Part shown: piece after piece, positions 7,431 to 16,507 of the stretch
Layout: each line of letters begins with the position of its first letter
How positions within the stretch are numbered: position 1 is the first letter of the stretch
From: Deltaproteobacteria bacterium
GTDB taxonomy: Bacteria > Desulfobacterota > Syntrophia > Syntrophales > UBA2210
Assembly: GCA_019314085.1 (NCBI GenBank)
Contig: JAFCZZ010000004.1
Coordinates: 1 to 44,720, forward strand
Direction of reading: 5' to 3'
Length of the DNA stretch: 44,720 nt
Position numbers and translations under genes: made by a program
The notes under the pieces: generated by a model
Database searches by the model: none
The model's input: only the letters and a program-made list of their open reading frames with translations
What the model was told of the DNA's origin: nothing

Positions 7431-8590
7431 TATGCAACCACGATATCAGAAGTGTCGAGGGTTGCCAACTCCCGAATGCCGATTGATAAATTCACGGTAC
7501 CCACGGGGGAGATAGTGAAGCCCGCCCGAATGGCGGTAACATCTACAACACCTGAGACACCAAAGGCCGCAGCCGAGACCACAGCTAAAATAAAATCATC
7601 CCCTATCACGAAGGCCTGAACAAGAGCAGCCGCAGCCGTGGCCACCTGTGCATCACCGTCAACAGGATAGTCAGCATCGGTCGTCAAGTCTATTTCCAGA
7701 TATATGCGTTTTTCGGTGGGTCGTGTGTAATTAACGGTATGGTTATCCCCTACCGAATCCTCCGCAGTGCCAGAGCTTGCCCCATAGGTCTGGATGCCTG
7801 CGCCTTTGCTGGCCCATATCTGGTCAACCACGTCCTGAGCAGCTCCCCCCAAAACTAAAGCCTCTATTGAGTGCGGGGGCAAGCCATCCCCATCGGTGGC
7901 GTCGGTGTCGTTTTCAAAGACCCGGGCCGAAGTCACACCCGATACGTTCAAAAGGTCCGCCCGGATGGCGTCTACTGTGCCTGTGCCTGGCTTAGATAAA
8001 TCTGCCTCCCTCCGGAGCCTTAGCGCGGCGTCGGTCTCTTCTGCGGCGCCTATGGTGGCGTCCAGCGGGTTGGTGACGCTAGCCGCGCCCGTGGTAGGGG
8101 TATCAATAACGGTTAGTGTTGCGGCATTGGCTACGGTAGCCCCGGCGGTCACAGCTTCGAAGGCCACATCAGCCACGGTACCAGCTCCCGCCGCCACAAT
8201 GGCCTCTGCATTGACAAAAGCCGCCGCCGGGTTGCCTGTGACGCTAATTTGGAAGGTCCCCTCCGCAATATTAACGGCCTGTGTTACCACTACATCTACC
8301 GCCGCCGTGCTCTCTGTGGCCAAGCGGCGGATTGTACCTGTGAGGGCGGCAAGGCCTGTGAGGGCGTCCCCTGTGGCTTCGTCGGGGTCAAAGGCGGAAT
8401 ACACCCCTGCACCCATTTCCCAAACCTCACTTAATTTGCTCGACATAATGCCGACTATAACCCCTGACCAGCTAGAGGCCGTGGTATTGATTTTGGCCGA
8501 AATATTGGCCTTCCAATCGTCAAAAATATCGGTCTTAATCTGCTCTAGGGTCTTCTCTACAAAGCCCGTGATAGTTACGCCGAAAGACAT
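7430..8590 (-). CDS. Baseplate J-like protein
   Basis: A 386-residue protein of the Baseplate_J family (P2 gpJ / Mu gp47 / T4 gp6-like), which forms the baseplate wedge ring. It shows the N-terminal helix with SSWSGVIVGIMSSKLSEVWE, then ALTGTIRRLATES, and the diagnostic middle segment EETDAALRLRREADLSKPGT followed by the GVTSARVFENDTD strand. Its length is normal for the family. It lies between the wedge protein and DUF2612, the standard order. Confidence 0.9.
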   Translation of the reverse strand: MSFGVTITGFVEKTLEQIKTDIFDDWKANISAKINTTASSWSGVIVGIMSSKLSEVWEMGAGVYSAFDPDEATGDALTGLAALTGTIRRLATESTAAVDVVVTQAVNIAEGTFQISVTGNPAAAFVNAEAIVAAGAGTVADVAFEAVTAGATVANAATLTVIDTPTTGAASVTNPLDATIGAAEETDAALRLRREADLSKPGTGTVDAIRADLLNVSGVTSARVFENDTDATDGDGLPPHSIEALVLGGAAQDVVDQIWASKGAGIQTYGASSGTAEDSVGDNHTVNYTRPTEKRIYLEIDLTTDADYPVDGDAQVATAAAALVQAFVIGDDFILAVVSAAAFGVSGVVDVTAIRAGFTISPVGTVNLSIGIRELATLDTSDIVVA

Positions 8591-8591
8591 T

Positions 8592-8966
8592 CTAAACCCC
8601 TATTTTAAGCTCTGTGTATTCAAAAGTGTACTCTGTGGAGTCGTCCAGAAGACCTTGACAAGTGAGGGACAATACACGAGCCACCCGGTCGGAGTCAAAA
8701 GTGAATTCTTCGATGGTTTTTATGCCCGGAGTGGTGGCCACAACGGCCCGCAAGATGCTTCGGGTCGTGGCAAATTTGGCCTTTTTACCAAAAATCTTTT
8801 GGAAGTATGGAACCCCCACATTCTTATCTAAAAACCACTCCCCGAGGAAAGTTAGCAGGCGCATTTGTAAATGTTGCCCCACGGCTTCGGCGTCGGTTAC
8901 TAGCTCAAAATCCCCAGAATCTGTCAAGGAAATGTCGCCATCCGCATCTAGTAGGAAATCGGTCAT
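8592..8966 (-). CDS. Baseplate wedge protein, gp25/W-like
   Basis: A 124-residue protein that opens with paired DGDI/SGDFELV strands, followed by AVGQHLQMRLLTFLGEWFLD and GVPYFQKIFGKK, the pattern of gpW/gp25-like or Mu gp46-like wedge proteins. In contractile tails these contact the sheath and baseplate J. It overlaps the C1q-like gene upstream by 4 bases. Confidence 0.8.
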   Translation of the reverse strand: MTDFLLDADGDISLTDSGDFELVTDAEAVGQHLQMRLLTFLGEWFLDKNVGVPYFQKIFGKKAKFATTRSILRAVVATTPGIKTIEEFTFDSDRVARVLSLTCQGLLDDSTEYTFEYTELKIGV

Positions 8967-9523
8967 TTTTCGCCGCCCCAGAAAGAGGAATATTCAGACC
9001 CGCTTGAAATATCACAAGCCCCACCCGTGTTATAGACCTCAACAAATACGACAGCGGAAGACGGGAGCTTAATCTCCTCTGTCCCCGTGAGGGTTTCGAT
9101 AGTGTCGCTAACCACGGTTTCGGCGATTCTATATTTTGTACCGTTCACGTCCAACCTCATAATCAAACGGTCCCCGGAAGACACATTGTAAAATCGGACT
9201 CTAGCCCCAAGCGTATTTGTTTTTAGATTTGGGGCCGTGTACTCGTGAGTAGAGGTGTTGAAATCTGAGCCGTCGTCATCCCTCTCTGTGTTGAATTCTA
9301 CTTTCTCCCACGCGGGTGTGGCAGGCATACTTTGCACTGCGTTATTGTAAGCTGAGAAGAAAGATTTTTCGGCAGTAGGGTCCACAGCCGCAAAAATAGC
9401 ATCTGCCAAAACGTCAAGGGCCGAATCTGCCGTTTTAGTAATAGGGGCGTCGGTATCCGGGGGGTAGTCCGAATAATACCCACCCCGCAAAATATCTTTA
9501 ATGTCTTGTAGGCTTGCGCTCAT
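8963..9523 (-). CDS. Baseplate-region protein with C1q-like jelly roll
   Basis: A 186-residue protein. Residues about 70-186 read like a C1q/TNF-type jelly roll: WEKVEFNTERDDDGSDFN, then HEYTAPNL, a strand GARVRFYNVSSGDRLIM and an end YSSFWGG. Such domains occur in phage tail appendages. Its place among the baseplate genes is unusual, since the fibre genes lie further downstream. It could be a baseplate-attached adhesin. It overlaps both neighbours by 4 bases. Confidence 0.6.
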   Translation of the reverse strand: MSASLQDIKDILRGGYYSDYPPDTDAPITKTADSALDVLADAIFAAVDPTAEKSFFSAYNNAVQSMPATPAWEKVEFNTERDDDGSDFNTSTHEYTAPNLKTNTLGARVRFYNVSSGDRLIMRLDVNGTKYRIAETVVSDTIETLTGTEEIKLPSSAVVFVEVYNTGGACDISSGSEYSSFWGGEK

Positions 9524-10224
9524 ATCTCAACCTTGACTTTTGAGGAGCCCACTTCTGCAAGAGGCCCCACGGGGGCAGCTGTGGGCGCCAATATGCCGGG
9601 GGCTGCACTTGCACCTATTGTGGCTGTAGTTATATGTACATGGCCATCGTGGGCCGTTTGTAGGCTATCAAAGCGGGCCTTTACATCATCTGCAAGAGCT
9701 ACGGCCTGATAGGTCTCGCCTTGCTTGCCTACCTCTACGAGCCCAGCTGCATCTATGCGGACCTGTGCCCCTTCGTCGTGGCCTATAATGAGCTTGGCCG
9801 GGTCAGCCTCTTTTAGTGCCTGCTCTTTGGGGTAAAAGTTGGTTGGGATGGCTACCGCAAAACTCAAGTCGTGCATCCTCTGGTCTGCGGGGGTGGTCTC
9901 TTGCCCGTTTTCTAGCCACTGGGAATAATCCCGCTCTACGATTAGAATCAAGACAGAATCCCCCACCGCAAGGGGGAAAGATACGAAAAAGCCGCCGCCC
10001 CTGGGGTGCAGTATGGGCACGTTTACGAGCGGGGGTAGAGTCTCCTCTAAGGCCTCTTGGTCATCGGTGGCCGCAACGTACCGCCCTAGTTGGGGCTGAA
10101 TCTCTGCGGTCTGTGTTACAGCGTCATAGGAGACGATTTTGCCGGGCAGGGAGACGTGCAAATCTACTAGGCGCTTATCTATAGCCCTTTTTATAAGCGT
10201 GGCCCAAGTGGGGGTGGTTGGCAT
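9520..10224 (-). CDS. Baseplate spike protein, Gp138/gpV-like
   Basis: A 234-residue protein. The N-terminal OB-like domain (HVSLPGKIVSYDAVTQTAEI followed by QPQLG) and the strand PILHPRGGGFFVSFPLAVGD match the Gp138/Mu gp45 class of central spike proteins. The C-terminal part has GHDEGAQVRIDAAGLVEVG strands and an HDGHVHIT histidine motif; in spike tips such His clusters can bind iron. It sits next to the hub gene, as expected. Confidence 0.85.
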   Translation of the reverse strand: MPTTPTWATLIKRAIDKRLVDLHVSLPGKIVSYDAVTQTAEIQPQLGRYVAATDDQEALEETLPPLVNVPILHPRGGGFFVSFPLAVGDSVLILIVERDYSQWLENGQETTPADQRMHDLSFAVAIPTNFYPKEQALKEADPAKLIIGHDEGAQVRIDAAGLVEVGKQGETYQAVALADDVKARFDSLQTAHDGHVHITTATIGASAAPGILAPTAAPVGPLAEVGSSKVKVEI

Positions 10225-11045
10225 TATTTAGCCTCAATTGCTACGGTCCAATCATCCCCGGCAGTATCCCCCGAAAATACGGACCTTTCAACCCTAAAGA
10301 GACCTGAAACGCCATGCTCTGAGTCGATTTGCACTTTGCGCCCGGGCATAAGCTCCGGGATTAAAAGAGCCCTCGCCTTTACTATGCCGTCGCTCCCGAT
10401 TTCAGGTACACCCAACAAGCCAGAGCCAGCAGACAAAACCACGGCCTGAGAGTCAAGGGCTTCATCGAGGGGGACTATTTGCAATTCGCCGTCCTGGATG
10501 GAGTATTCAAGACCACAAGATTTTAGGATGTGGTCTAGGTGGGCAAGACCCCCACCGGATAATGTAACCCCGGTTGTGAAATTGCTAACCTTGCCCCCCA
10601 TAAGGGCACTCTTGACGGCTTCGGCGGCGTTGCCTATGCCTACGTCCACAGCCTTTGCAAGGTCTTTTAAAACGGCCTCAACCGTGGCTTGGGCGGAAAA
10701 GGTCTTGTTTATGCGGCCTGTGCCCCCTGCTTTTGCACCGTCGGAGCTTCTGATAGTGGTCACCCACTCCGGGCCGTCTTGCCGTGAAAAGCCCTCAGAT
10801 AGCTCCCCCGTGAAAAGCTGGCCCAGGTTTCCAGCATACCCGGCCTTGAAAATCACAGGGATTTTTTCATCATTTGAGGCCAGCTCTTTGACCTGATTCC
10901 GGTGGGCTGGATTTAAATTGTAAATATCGAATTGGGCTGAGTTGGCTTCGCCTGCGAGGTCTTTTTCGACACTAAAAACCATATCAAGATTACTGAAATC
11001 AGCCCCACCAATATTGATTTGTGCGCGCCTATCAAATAAGCTCAT
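10224..11045 (-). CDS. Baseplate hub protein, gp27-like
   Basis: A 273-residue protein. The opening (QINIGGADFSNLDMVFSVEK followed by AQFDIYNLN) and the internal AGYAGNLGQLFTGELSEGF strand, together with LDHILKSCGLEYSIQDGELQ, match phage hub proteins of the gp27/gpD/XkdQ type, which attach the spike to the tail tube. The order plug, hub, spike agrees with compact Pam3-like myophages. Confidence 0.8.
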   Translation of the reverse strand: MSLFDRRAQINIGGADFSNLDMVFSVEKDLAGEANSAQFDIYNLNPAHRNQVKELASNDEKIPVIFKAGYAGNLGQLFTGELSEGFSRQDGPEWVTTIRSSDGAKAGGTGRINKTFSAQATVEAVLKDLAKAVDVGIGNAAEAVKSALMGGKVSNFTTGVTLSGGGLAHLDHILKSCGLEYSIQDGELQIVPLDEALDSQAVVLSAGSGLLGVPEIGSDGIVKARALLIPELMPGRKVQIDSEHGVSGLFRVERSVFSGDTAGDDWTVAIEAK

Positions 11046-11365
11046 AACTCGGCCTCCGGGGTGTAGACCAGCAAAACACGGCCCCCCAAGTCATCGAGCC
11101 CGGGGTCCAGGTCCCCGCCTTCGGTATCTATGGCCATGAGCAGCCCCGGGGGGCGGGCGGCGTGGGTATTGCCCCTCAGGAGGTCAAAGCCTGTGACGAT
11201 TTTGCGCCCGGCTTGGATGGCAGCCCCGTCAACGGTAGCAATTGAAATTCTGAAAAGACCTTCTCTCCCGTTGTAAACAAGCCGGAAATTGTAAGATACT
11301 CCATCCAATTTTGAAGAGAAAGTAGCAAGAGGTACGCCGGGAGTTATCGGGATTACAACGCTCAT
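11042..11365 (-). CDS. Baseplate plug-like protein
   Basis: A 107-residue protein. The pattern FSSKLDGVSYNFRLVYNGRE, then a central GFDLLRGN segment and the end LGGRVLLVYTPEAEL, resembles the small plug proteins (Pam3 gp18-like, DUF6983) found between Dit-like and hub genes in compact contractile tails. The assignment rests on pattern and gene order. Confidence 0.7.
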   Translation of the reverse strand: MSVVIPITPGVPLATFSSKLDGVSYNFRLVYNGREGLFRISIATVDGAAIQAGRKIVTGFDLLRGNTHAARPPGLLMAIDTEGGDLDPGLDDLGGRVLLVYTPEAEL

Positions 11366-11940
11366 CAGAAGGCCCCCGCAGCTTCACCTAACAGGCGCAA
11401 CGCTGAAACGTCTCTTTCCACCGCCGCCGGGGCGGGGGTTGGTGGTTTTTTACCCTGTGCAGCGCTTGGGGTGCCCCGGGCTTCCACCGGGTCAGGGGCG
11501 GCGGCCTGCACTTCGATACTCGAAGCGGTTACGGTTACGACCTGCTCTGCGCTGCAAGAAAAGTGCAGGGCTTCACCAGTTTCGGCGTCTCTTGCGACGA
11601 CCAGAGAGCCTAAGGCCATGCTTTCGTAAGTTTTCAGCTCGGTTGTAATGGTGAAGATTTCACCCCTGTCTATAAGGCCTGATAAGGCTGCATATGCGTC
11701 CTTAACCCTATCCCCCCCTGCTATAATATCGGTTATGTCCAGGGGGTGGTTTGTAATCACGCCGGATAATTCAAGAGAGTCCGGGAGGGCTCTTATATTG
11801 TCGGATATTTGGGAGCCATCCTCAACCCTGTGTTGGGCTATTTCGGCGGCTTTGCCGTGGGTCTCAGAAATCGTTGCATCTATCTGAATGGTCTCTATCT
11901 CGACAAGGTCTTTTCCGAAAATCAAATCAGCGAGGCTCAT
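11365..11940 (-). CDS. Dit-like tail protein
   Basis: A 191-residue protein. The N-terminal section (IQIDATISETHGKAAEIAQH, then SDNIRALPDSLELSGVITN) matches a distal-tail-like N-terminal domain. From about residue 148 on it is an Ala/Pro-rich linker with a short C-terminal helix. It is directly downstream of the tape measure gene, the usual position of Dit-like adaptors. Confidence 0.75.
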   Translation of the reverse strand: MSLADLIFGKDLVEIETIQIDATISETHGKAAEIAQHRVEDGSQISDNIRALPDSLELSGVITNHPLDITDIIAGGDRVKDAYAALSGLIDRGEIFTITTELKTYESMALGSLVVARDAETGEALHFSCSAEQVVTVTASSIEVQAAAPDPVEARGTPSAAQGKKPPTPAPAAVERDVSALRLLGEAAGAF

Positions 11941-13508
11941 TTGGTAACCCCCAAGCTTTCGGCGGTCTGTCTGCGGGCGGCTTCGTCATCCATACGCCAT
12001 GATTTTTGTACGATACCAGCGGTCTCTCGGGCGTCTGCATTCTTGGCGTTTACTGTCACATTCATCGTGCGTGGGCCATTGCTGACACTGTTTTGAGTCC
12101 CCCGGCCTTGGGGAATGGCAAAAGTCTTGCCCCCCATTTCAGGGGCTGCCATCGCGGCCAGCATACCTGGGGGTAACTTCACGTCTGCAAGGGCCTTGTA
12201 AGCATCCAGAGCAAGGCCAAGGCCTGCGAGTCGTGCAATGTTTTCAAAAGCTGCTAATACCCCATTAACGGCTTGCTCTAGCAGGTTGAAACCTTCCCAC
12301 CACTCCCGAAACATATCCCCGATTGACAAGCCGAGGCCTGTAAAAATTTCGCCTAATGTATCCCCGAGAGAGAGGGCCCATTTGTTCCAGTCCTCCATAA
12401 GAAGAGTAAATCCCGACATATCCCCCTGCAAGCCCATAAACAGAGCCGCCGCAACCTTACCTAAAGAGCCTATAGCCTCGGATACAGTCAAAATTACGGC
12501 TTTTAGGGCAGCCCCGCCTTCCTCAGCATCAAAAAACTTATCTATTACGGCCTCAAGAGCCGAATCCCCCCCACGCAAAAAGGTGGTGAAGTCATCATAG
12601 GCCAAAGCTAAAAGGGCAACCGCCGCCGCTAGCTTAAGGGCAATAATAACGAATGGGAAAAAGGGGGCCATAGCGATTAGCCCCACAACAGCAAGCGCCA
12701 CTAGCAGCCCTTCTAGGATTCGTGTTCGTTTACTCAAGGCTAGAAACTCCCGGGAGAGACCCCTAAAAGCTATCACCATGCCCGTGGCTAGGGGCAAAAG
12801 CTTTTGCCCGGCCAAGGTGGCTAGGTCTTTCAATGCCCCATCAAGGCCGCGTGTGGCGTTCGCGTACCCATCCGCCGTCTTAGCCGCGTCGCCTTGCGCG
12901 GTAACGGTTTTCGACATAATGAAATTGTAACGGAGCTGGGTTTTCTCCGCTATGTTCATTTGTTTTGTTGTTTTTGTTAGGCCTTGCTCCAAGGCGAAAG
13001 CCTGCAAAGCGGCCTCGCTCATAACAACGCCATATTGCATAAGGGGGCGAGACTGCCCTATAAGAGCCGACTTAATAGCCTCTAGGGCCTGTGTATCCGT
13101 TGTGTTGAAAAAGGATGCAAGGTCAACAGCAAGCCCCCCTAGCTCAGTTGACATTTGGGCGGTAGCTTTGGCGTTTTGCAAGGTGGGTTGTAGAATGGCC
13201 CCAAGAGCCCCGGCATAATTACCCAGCTCATCCACAGAGCGCCCCATAACCGTGGCCGTGGCGTCTGCCCATTGCAGCACCGCGCCCGCTTGGTCTTCGA
13301 AAGCTGAATTGATAACGTTTAGCTGCTCTTCTGCGTCGGAGGCCCGGTCAATCAAAAACTTGAAGCCGAAGGCGAGGGCCCCGCCGGTTAGGAGGCTGGA
13401 TAGGGTACCCATTTGCTTGATGGTGCCTGAAATACCCTTGTTGGCTTTTTTCAGGCCTTTGTCATCAAATTTAACCCCGAAGGTGGCTAGAAGCTCCCGA
13501 ACTACCAT
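11937..13508 (-). CDS. Tape measure protein
   Basis: A 523-residue protein with helical repeats (NKGISGTIKQMGTLSSLLTG near the N-terminus, many Ala/Leu-rich helices). A strongly hydrophobic region at about 270-310 (LVALAVVGLIAMAPFFPFVI) is typical of tape measure proteins that insert in the inner membrane on DNA delivery. It follows the tail assembly chaperone frameshift pair, as expected. It is short; at the usual ratio of about 0.15 nm per residue the tail would be near 80 nm long. Confidence 0.9.
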   Translation of the reverse strand: MVVRELLATFGVKFDDKGLKKANKGISGTIKQMGTLSSLLTGGALAFGFKFLIDRASDAEEQLNVINSAFEDQAGAVLQWADATATVMGRSVDELGNYAGALGAILQPTLQNAKATAQMSTELGGLAVDLASFFNTTDTQALEAIKSALIGQSRPLMQYGVVMSEAALQAFALEQGLTKTTKQMNIAEKTQLRYNFIMSKTVTAQGDAAKTADGYANATRGLDGALKDLATLAGQKLLPLATGMVIAFRGLSREFLALSKRTRILEGLLVALAVVGLIAMAPFFPFVIIALKLAAAVALLALAYDDFTTFLRGGDSALEAVIDKFFDAEEGGAALKAVILTVSEAIGSLGKVAAALFMGLQGDMSGFTLLMEDWNKWALSLGDTLGEIFTGLGLSIGDMFREWWEGFNLLEQAVNGVLAAFENIARLAGLGLALDAYKALADVKLPPGMLAAMAAPEMGGKTFAIPQGRGTQNSVSNGPRTMNVTVNAKNADARETAGIVQKSWRMDDEAARRQTAESLGVTK

Positions 13509-14118
13509 TTTTCTTTGCTCCTATTGGCCTTTGCTACGGCCCCTTCAATAAAATCAAGTACCTCGTGGGCTTCTGCTACGTCATCAATAGACCAGTGCTC
13601 TTCCAGCTCCCGCAGGGTTACGCTTATTCGCTCACTTGTGAGGAGTCGCCAGCTTTCCCAGTCGATACCGGCTGGGATTGAGATTGTTTCACCTTTTTGA
13701 GCAGGCGGGCGATATTTTGCCCTCCGCCGAAAAAACTTGCGAAATTAACCTTGATAGCGAACGCCATCCAACCCAGCCACGCGCTGTAATCCTCAGAAAA
13801 ATAATCGTCTATATCCCTGTGTAAGGGCACCCACGCCTGTGGGCCTGTTTCCACCTCGGAATTTTCAGCAAATAAATCCGTAAAATATTTGAGGTCTTCC
13901 TCGGTCATAGACATTAGCAGGGTATTGAAAGCCCCGGCCATATTGCCCACGTCCATATCTTCAAGGTTTACCTCTGAATCAATACCCCCGAAAGCTTCGG
14001 CCAAAGCAGGGCCTGCGATTTTTGCGAGTCGCAACGCCGCACCACGGCCTTCGGTAAAGGGGAGCTGTGTTACGCGGTAGACGTTTTTTCCAATCTTTTT
14101 TTCTTCGTGTTTACGCAT
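13502..14118 (-). CDS. Tail assembly chaperone, -1 frameshift fusion product
   Basis: This is the long product made when ribosomes slip back one base at 13735-13729. The join is 14118..13729 followed by 13729..13502, giving 130 + 75 = 205 residues. The -1 frame stays open for 75 codons and encodes a plausible helical extension that includes PAGIDWESWRLLTSER, then TLRELEEHWSIDDVAEAHEV, ending SKEKW. Its TAG overlaps the tape measure start (ATGGTAG). Two chaperones made by -1 slippage ahead of the tape measure is the conserved G/GT arrangement of tailed phages. Confidence 0.8.
13624..14118 (-). CDS. Tail assembly chaperone, unshifted product
   Basis: A 164-residue helical protein encoded in the zero frame. 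By analogy with lambda gpG and P2 gpE it should coat the tape measure protein before the tail tube forms. Position between the tube gene and the tape measure supports this. After the slippery site the zero frame adds a Gln/Ser-rich tail (KKVKQSQSQPVSTGKAGDSS) of low complexity, typical of the short product. See the separate entry for the fusion. Confidence 0.85.
   Translation of the reverse strand: MRKHEEKKIGKNVYRVTQLPFTEGRGAALRLAKIAGPALAEAFGGIDSEVNLEDMDVGNMAGAFNTLLMSMTEEDLKYFTDLFAENSEVETGPQAWVPLHRDIDDYFSEDYSAWLGWMAFAIKVNFASFFGGGQNIARLLKKVKQSQSQPVSTGKAGDSSQVSE
13729..13735 (-). promoter_or_regulatory. Programmed -1 ribosomal frameshift site (T TTT TTC)
   Basis: On the minus strand the heptamer reads T TTT TTC and lies exactly in the zero frame of the chaperone gene (AGT TTT TTC, codons 128-130). 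It fits the X XXY YYZ rule for -1 slippage. A GC-rich stretch (GGCGGAGGG) follows at once and might slow the ribosome. A second run, C AAA AAG, lies further downstream but has a poorer P-site match. Confidence 0.8.
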
Positions 14119-14155
14119 TTGGAGCCTCTAAAAAGGGTGTAAGGCTTAGGGGGTA

Positions 14156-14587
14156 TCAGCTACCACCATCAAAATCAATCAGGTTTGCAACCCGAAACTT
14201 CCACTCTCGGGCGGTGGGCGTGGGCCCATACTCTGTATCGGGGTTACGAGCAATCCAAGCTTGCTCCCCCGTGTGGATGGCGTTGCCTTGTCGGTCTCGC
14301 ACCATAATTGGGTAGACCCCGGCCCCGTTGGGGCTGGCTTTGTCAAGCGCCCGGATAGTGGCCAATCTGTCATTGGTACGAGAAGACTGCATAAGGCTAA
14401 CCGTAATGGTGGCCCGGTTGTCGAGACTTTTAGAGCGGGTAACCTCGCCCCGAACGCCTGCAACGTCGGTAAAATCATCGGTTTCACGTTCGATAGAAAC
14501 CATCGTATCTTCGGCAAAACCCTGAAAAGAGATACCCGCAAAGTTGATGGAAACCATATCGGGGTCGTAATGTTTTAAGTCAGGCAT
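14156..14587 (-). CDS. Tail tube protein, DUF3277-like
   Basis: A 143-residue protein. Strands INFAGISFQGFAEDTMVSIE, DFTDVAGVRGEVTRSKSLDN and TITVSLMQSSRTNDRLATIR match the DUF3277 group of myophage tube proteins. It lies directly downstream of the sheath gene. The length is normal for a single-domain tube subunit. Confidence 0.85.
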   Translation of the reverse strand: MPDLKHYDPDMVSINFAGISFQGFAEDTMVSIERETDDFTDVAGVRGEVTRSKSLDNRATITVSLMQSSRTNDRLATIRALDKASPNGAGVYPIMVRDRQGNAIHTGEQAWIARNPDTEYGPTPTAREWKFRVANLIDFDGGS

Positions 14588-14604
14588 AGTCTTAAACTCC
14601 TAAA

Positions 14605-15918
14605 TTATAAGCTGAGGGAAACAGACATAACAGTCGCGTGAACCGCGCCCGCAAGGTAAGCCGAAGCCTCCATATCAGGCCATACCCGCAAAGCTTTATT
14701 TGCTGCGGAGACGTCGGCTGCAAGGGGGATGATAATAAGCTGCGGCGTGTCCTCAGTATCAGGCAAAAAGACACCTTTTCGTACCCCTTCATCAAACTGG
14801 GCTTGAATCACACCTCGCCATATATCCCCGGTTTCGTCGTCAAAGGGCAGTTTGCCATTACTTACCAAAACGAAGAAAACCCGCTCTTGTTGGCGTACTC
14901 GATACCAATCAACACCCCGGGTGATGTCAATGAATTCGCCGCTTGAGCTATAGCCCTCGCTTGTGATATTCACCCCAGCCACAGCAAGGTAATAGTTGCA
15001 GTTTTTGCCCGCAAGGGCAGAGGTCTCAGCAGCTGTCAACTCAGAAACTGTAAGTCCTGCGAGGGTCTTGAACTTCCAAGTTGTGGAGCCCGGGTCATAG
15101 GGGAAGCGGTTACCCATCCAACGCGCTGCGGGGTATTGCTGAGAGTACTCGCCGAAGAGCAGGAAGGTGCGGGCGTATGCTGCGGCCTTGAGGTCGCTTG
15201 CCACGTCTGTGGTCGTGCCCACGTCTTTTACGAGAGTATCCATCGTACTGGCACCAAAAAGCACGTTTCGAGCTTCGGCCCATACCGCCGCCGCATTAAT
15301 TTCGGCCTCTGAATTGCTATCAATAAGCAGGCCATAAAAAGAGGGGTCTTCGGCTTCAATCGCTGCAAGGTCGGTCACGATGCCGGGGTCGGGCGTGAGG
15401 TCTTCAAACTTAAAGCCCACAGATACCGCACCAAAGGCCAACAAATCATTGGTGGTGGTGGGGGCTATGGTCAAGTGGGTCACGTCATCTGTGGAAGTGA
15501 CCGTAGCAATGGCATTAACCAAGGCGTGCAAGGCCGTCACAATCGTTGCCACAGAAGCCCCACCCAAGATGGTGTAAGAGATTTCGGTACCATCTACATT
15601 GATTGAGAGCACCTCCCCCTCTGTGGTAATCGTGGGGGTGAGTCGTATGCTCTGCTGGGCAGGTAGCGCCCGGCGGCCTACCTTCCACGTCTTGATGGAC
15701 GGATTTTGGGATTTCATGGCCTGCGCCATCAAATACGCGGGGTCGGTGACTGCGTGGCCCGCTGCTACCATTTCTGGCAAGCTTCCATAAAGCTGCACCC
15801 GCCCGGGGATAATGGAGCTATCCACATACGCAGCTAAAAGCGGAATATCAAAGGCAACCCGGCTAATGCTGCGGGTTGCGGTTGTAATCGTAACACTGGC
15901 AATATCAGAAAGTGACAT
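14605..15918 (-). CDS. Tail sheath protein, DUF3383-like
   Basis: A 437-residue protein of the DUF3383 sheath type. The N-terminus (DIASVTITTATRSISRVAFD) and the C-terminal half (FIDITRGVDWYRVRQQERVF, then GVIQAQFDEGVRKGVFLPD) match contractile sheath subunits. Residues about 105-175 contain an inserted strand-rich segment (INVDGTEISYTILGGASVAT) that resembles a segment of the cement-like protein at 18756. AGGAG precedes the ATG. Confidence 0.88.
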   Translation of the reverse strand: MSLSDIASVTITTATRSISRVAFDIPLLAAYVDSSIIPGRVQLYGSLPEMVAAGHAVTDPAYLMAQAMKSQNPSIKTWKVGRRALPAQQSIRLTPTITTEGEVLSINVDGTEISYTILGGASVATIVTALHALVNAIATVTSTDDVTHLTIAPTTTNDLLAFGAVSVGFKFEDLTPDPGIVTDLAAIEAEDPSFYGLLIDSNSEAEINAAAVWAEARNVLFGASTMDTLVKDVGTTTDVASDLKAAAYARTFLLFGEYSQQYPAARWMGNRFPYDPGSTTWKFKTLAGLTVSELTAAETSALAGKNCNYYLAVAGVNITSEGYSSSGEFIDITRGVDWYRVRQQERVFFVLVSNGKLPFDDETGDIWRGVIQAQFDEGVRKGVFLPDTEDTPQLIIIPLAADVSAANKALRVWPDMEASAYLAGAVHATVMSVSLSL

Positions 15919-15928
15919 TTTCTAGCTC

Positions 15929-16507
15929 CTAGAGGCCGCTACCGTCTATAGTATCGGTGCCTGAGATTGTGCCTACTGGTTTTTCAAGGTCGTAGCTTAT
16001 TTCTAGCGTATCAACATAACCCCGTGCTTCTGAGGTGTCAATATCATTTGCAGCGGCATTAAAAATTGCATCTATAGCAACCCGTGATTCAACACGGTGC
16101 ATGATGGTGGGGTCTAATTCGTTGTAGCCCTCAAAGGACGAGAAACCCAAGCCCGCAGCGTGTAGAGCCGCTTTAATCTTGGGTTTCTTAATCGAGGTGC
16201 GGATTTTTTCAATGTAGTATTGAGCTGAGGTGTTGGGGCGCTGGTCTCGACTCTCAACGACTATCCCTAACGTGAGCAAGCGGGGGCCTGCGATATTCGG
16301 CACTAACTCGGAGCCTGCGGGCTGTGTATCGTCGTAATCTTCCCGGTTTTCGTCAATCCCAAGACCTGCAACAACCGTGAGATTCAGCTTCACCCGGGCC
16401 TTGGCCTGAAAAACTTGGGCTGCGTTTTTAAACTGTGATGGCAGTCCTGTGGCGGATAAAATCCAAGCCTCGAAAGCATCGTGATAGGTCTCTAAATCAA
16501 GGCTCAT
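15929..16507 (-). CDS. Neck/tail terminator protein
   Basis: A 192-residue protein with the pattern LLTLGIVVESRDQRPNTSAQ, YYIEKIRTSIKKP and FNAAANDIDTSEARGYVDTL, characteristic of neck terminator proteins (gp12-like LIC-type) that cap the sheath and tube in small myophages. It lies between the HK97 gp10-like gene and the sheath, and overlaps the upstream stop by 4 bases. Confidence 0.75.
   Translation of the reverse strand: MSLDLETYHDAFEAWILSATGLPSQFKNAAQVFQAKARVKLNLTVVAGLGIDENREDYDDTQPAGSELVPNIAGPRLLTLGIVVESRDQRPNTSAQYYIEKIRTSIKKPKIKAALHAAGLGFSSFEGYNELDPTIMHRVESRVAIDAIFNAAANDIDTSEARGYVDTLEISYDLEKPVGTISGTDTIDGSGL

Noticed and set aside
7896..8831. A 311-codon plus-strand frame opposite the baseplate J gene
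   Set aside because: The minus strand encodes a clear baseplate J protein and wedge. The long open antisense frame comes from the GC-rich third positions of the real genes.
13700..13710. C AAA AAG run in the chaperone gene as a second slip site
   Set aside because: The P-site codon would mismatch after slipping, and the upstream T TTT TTC fits better.
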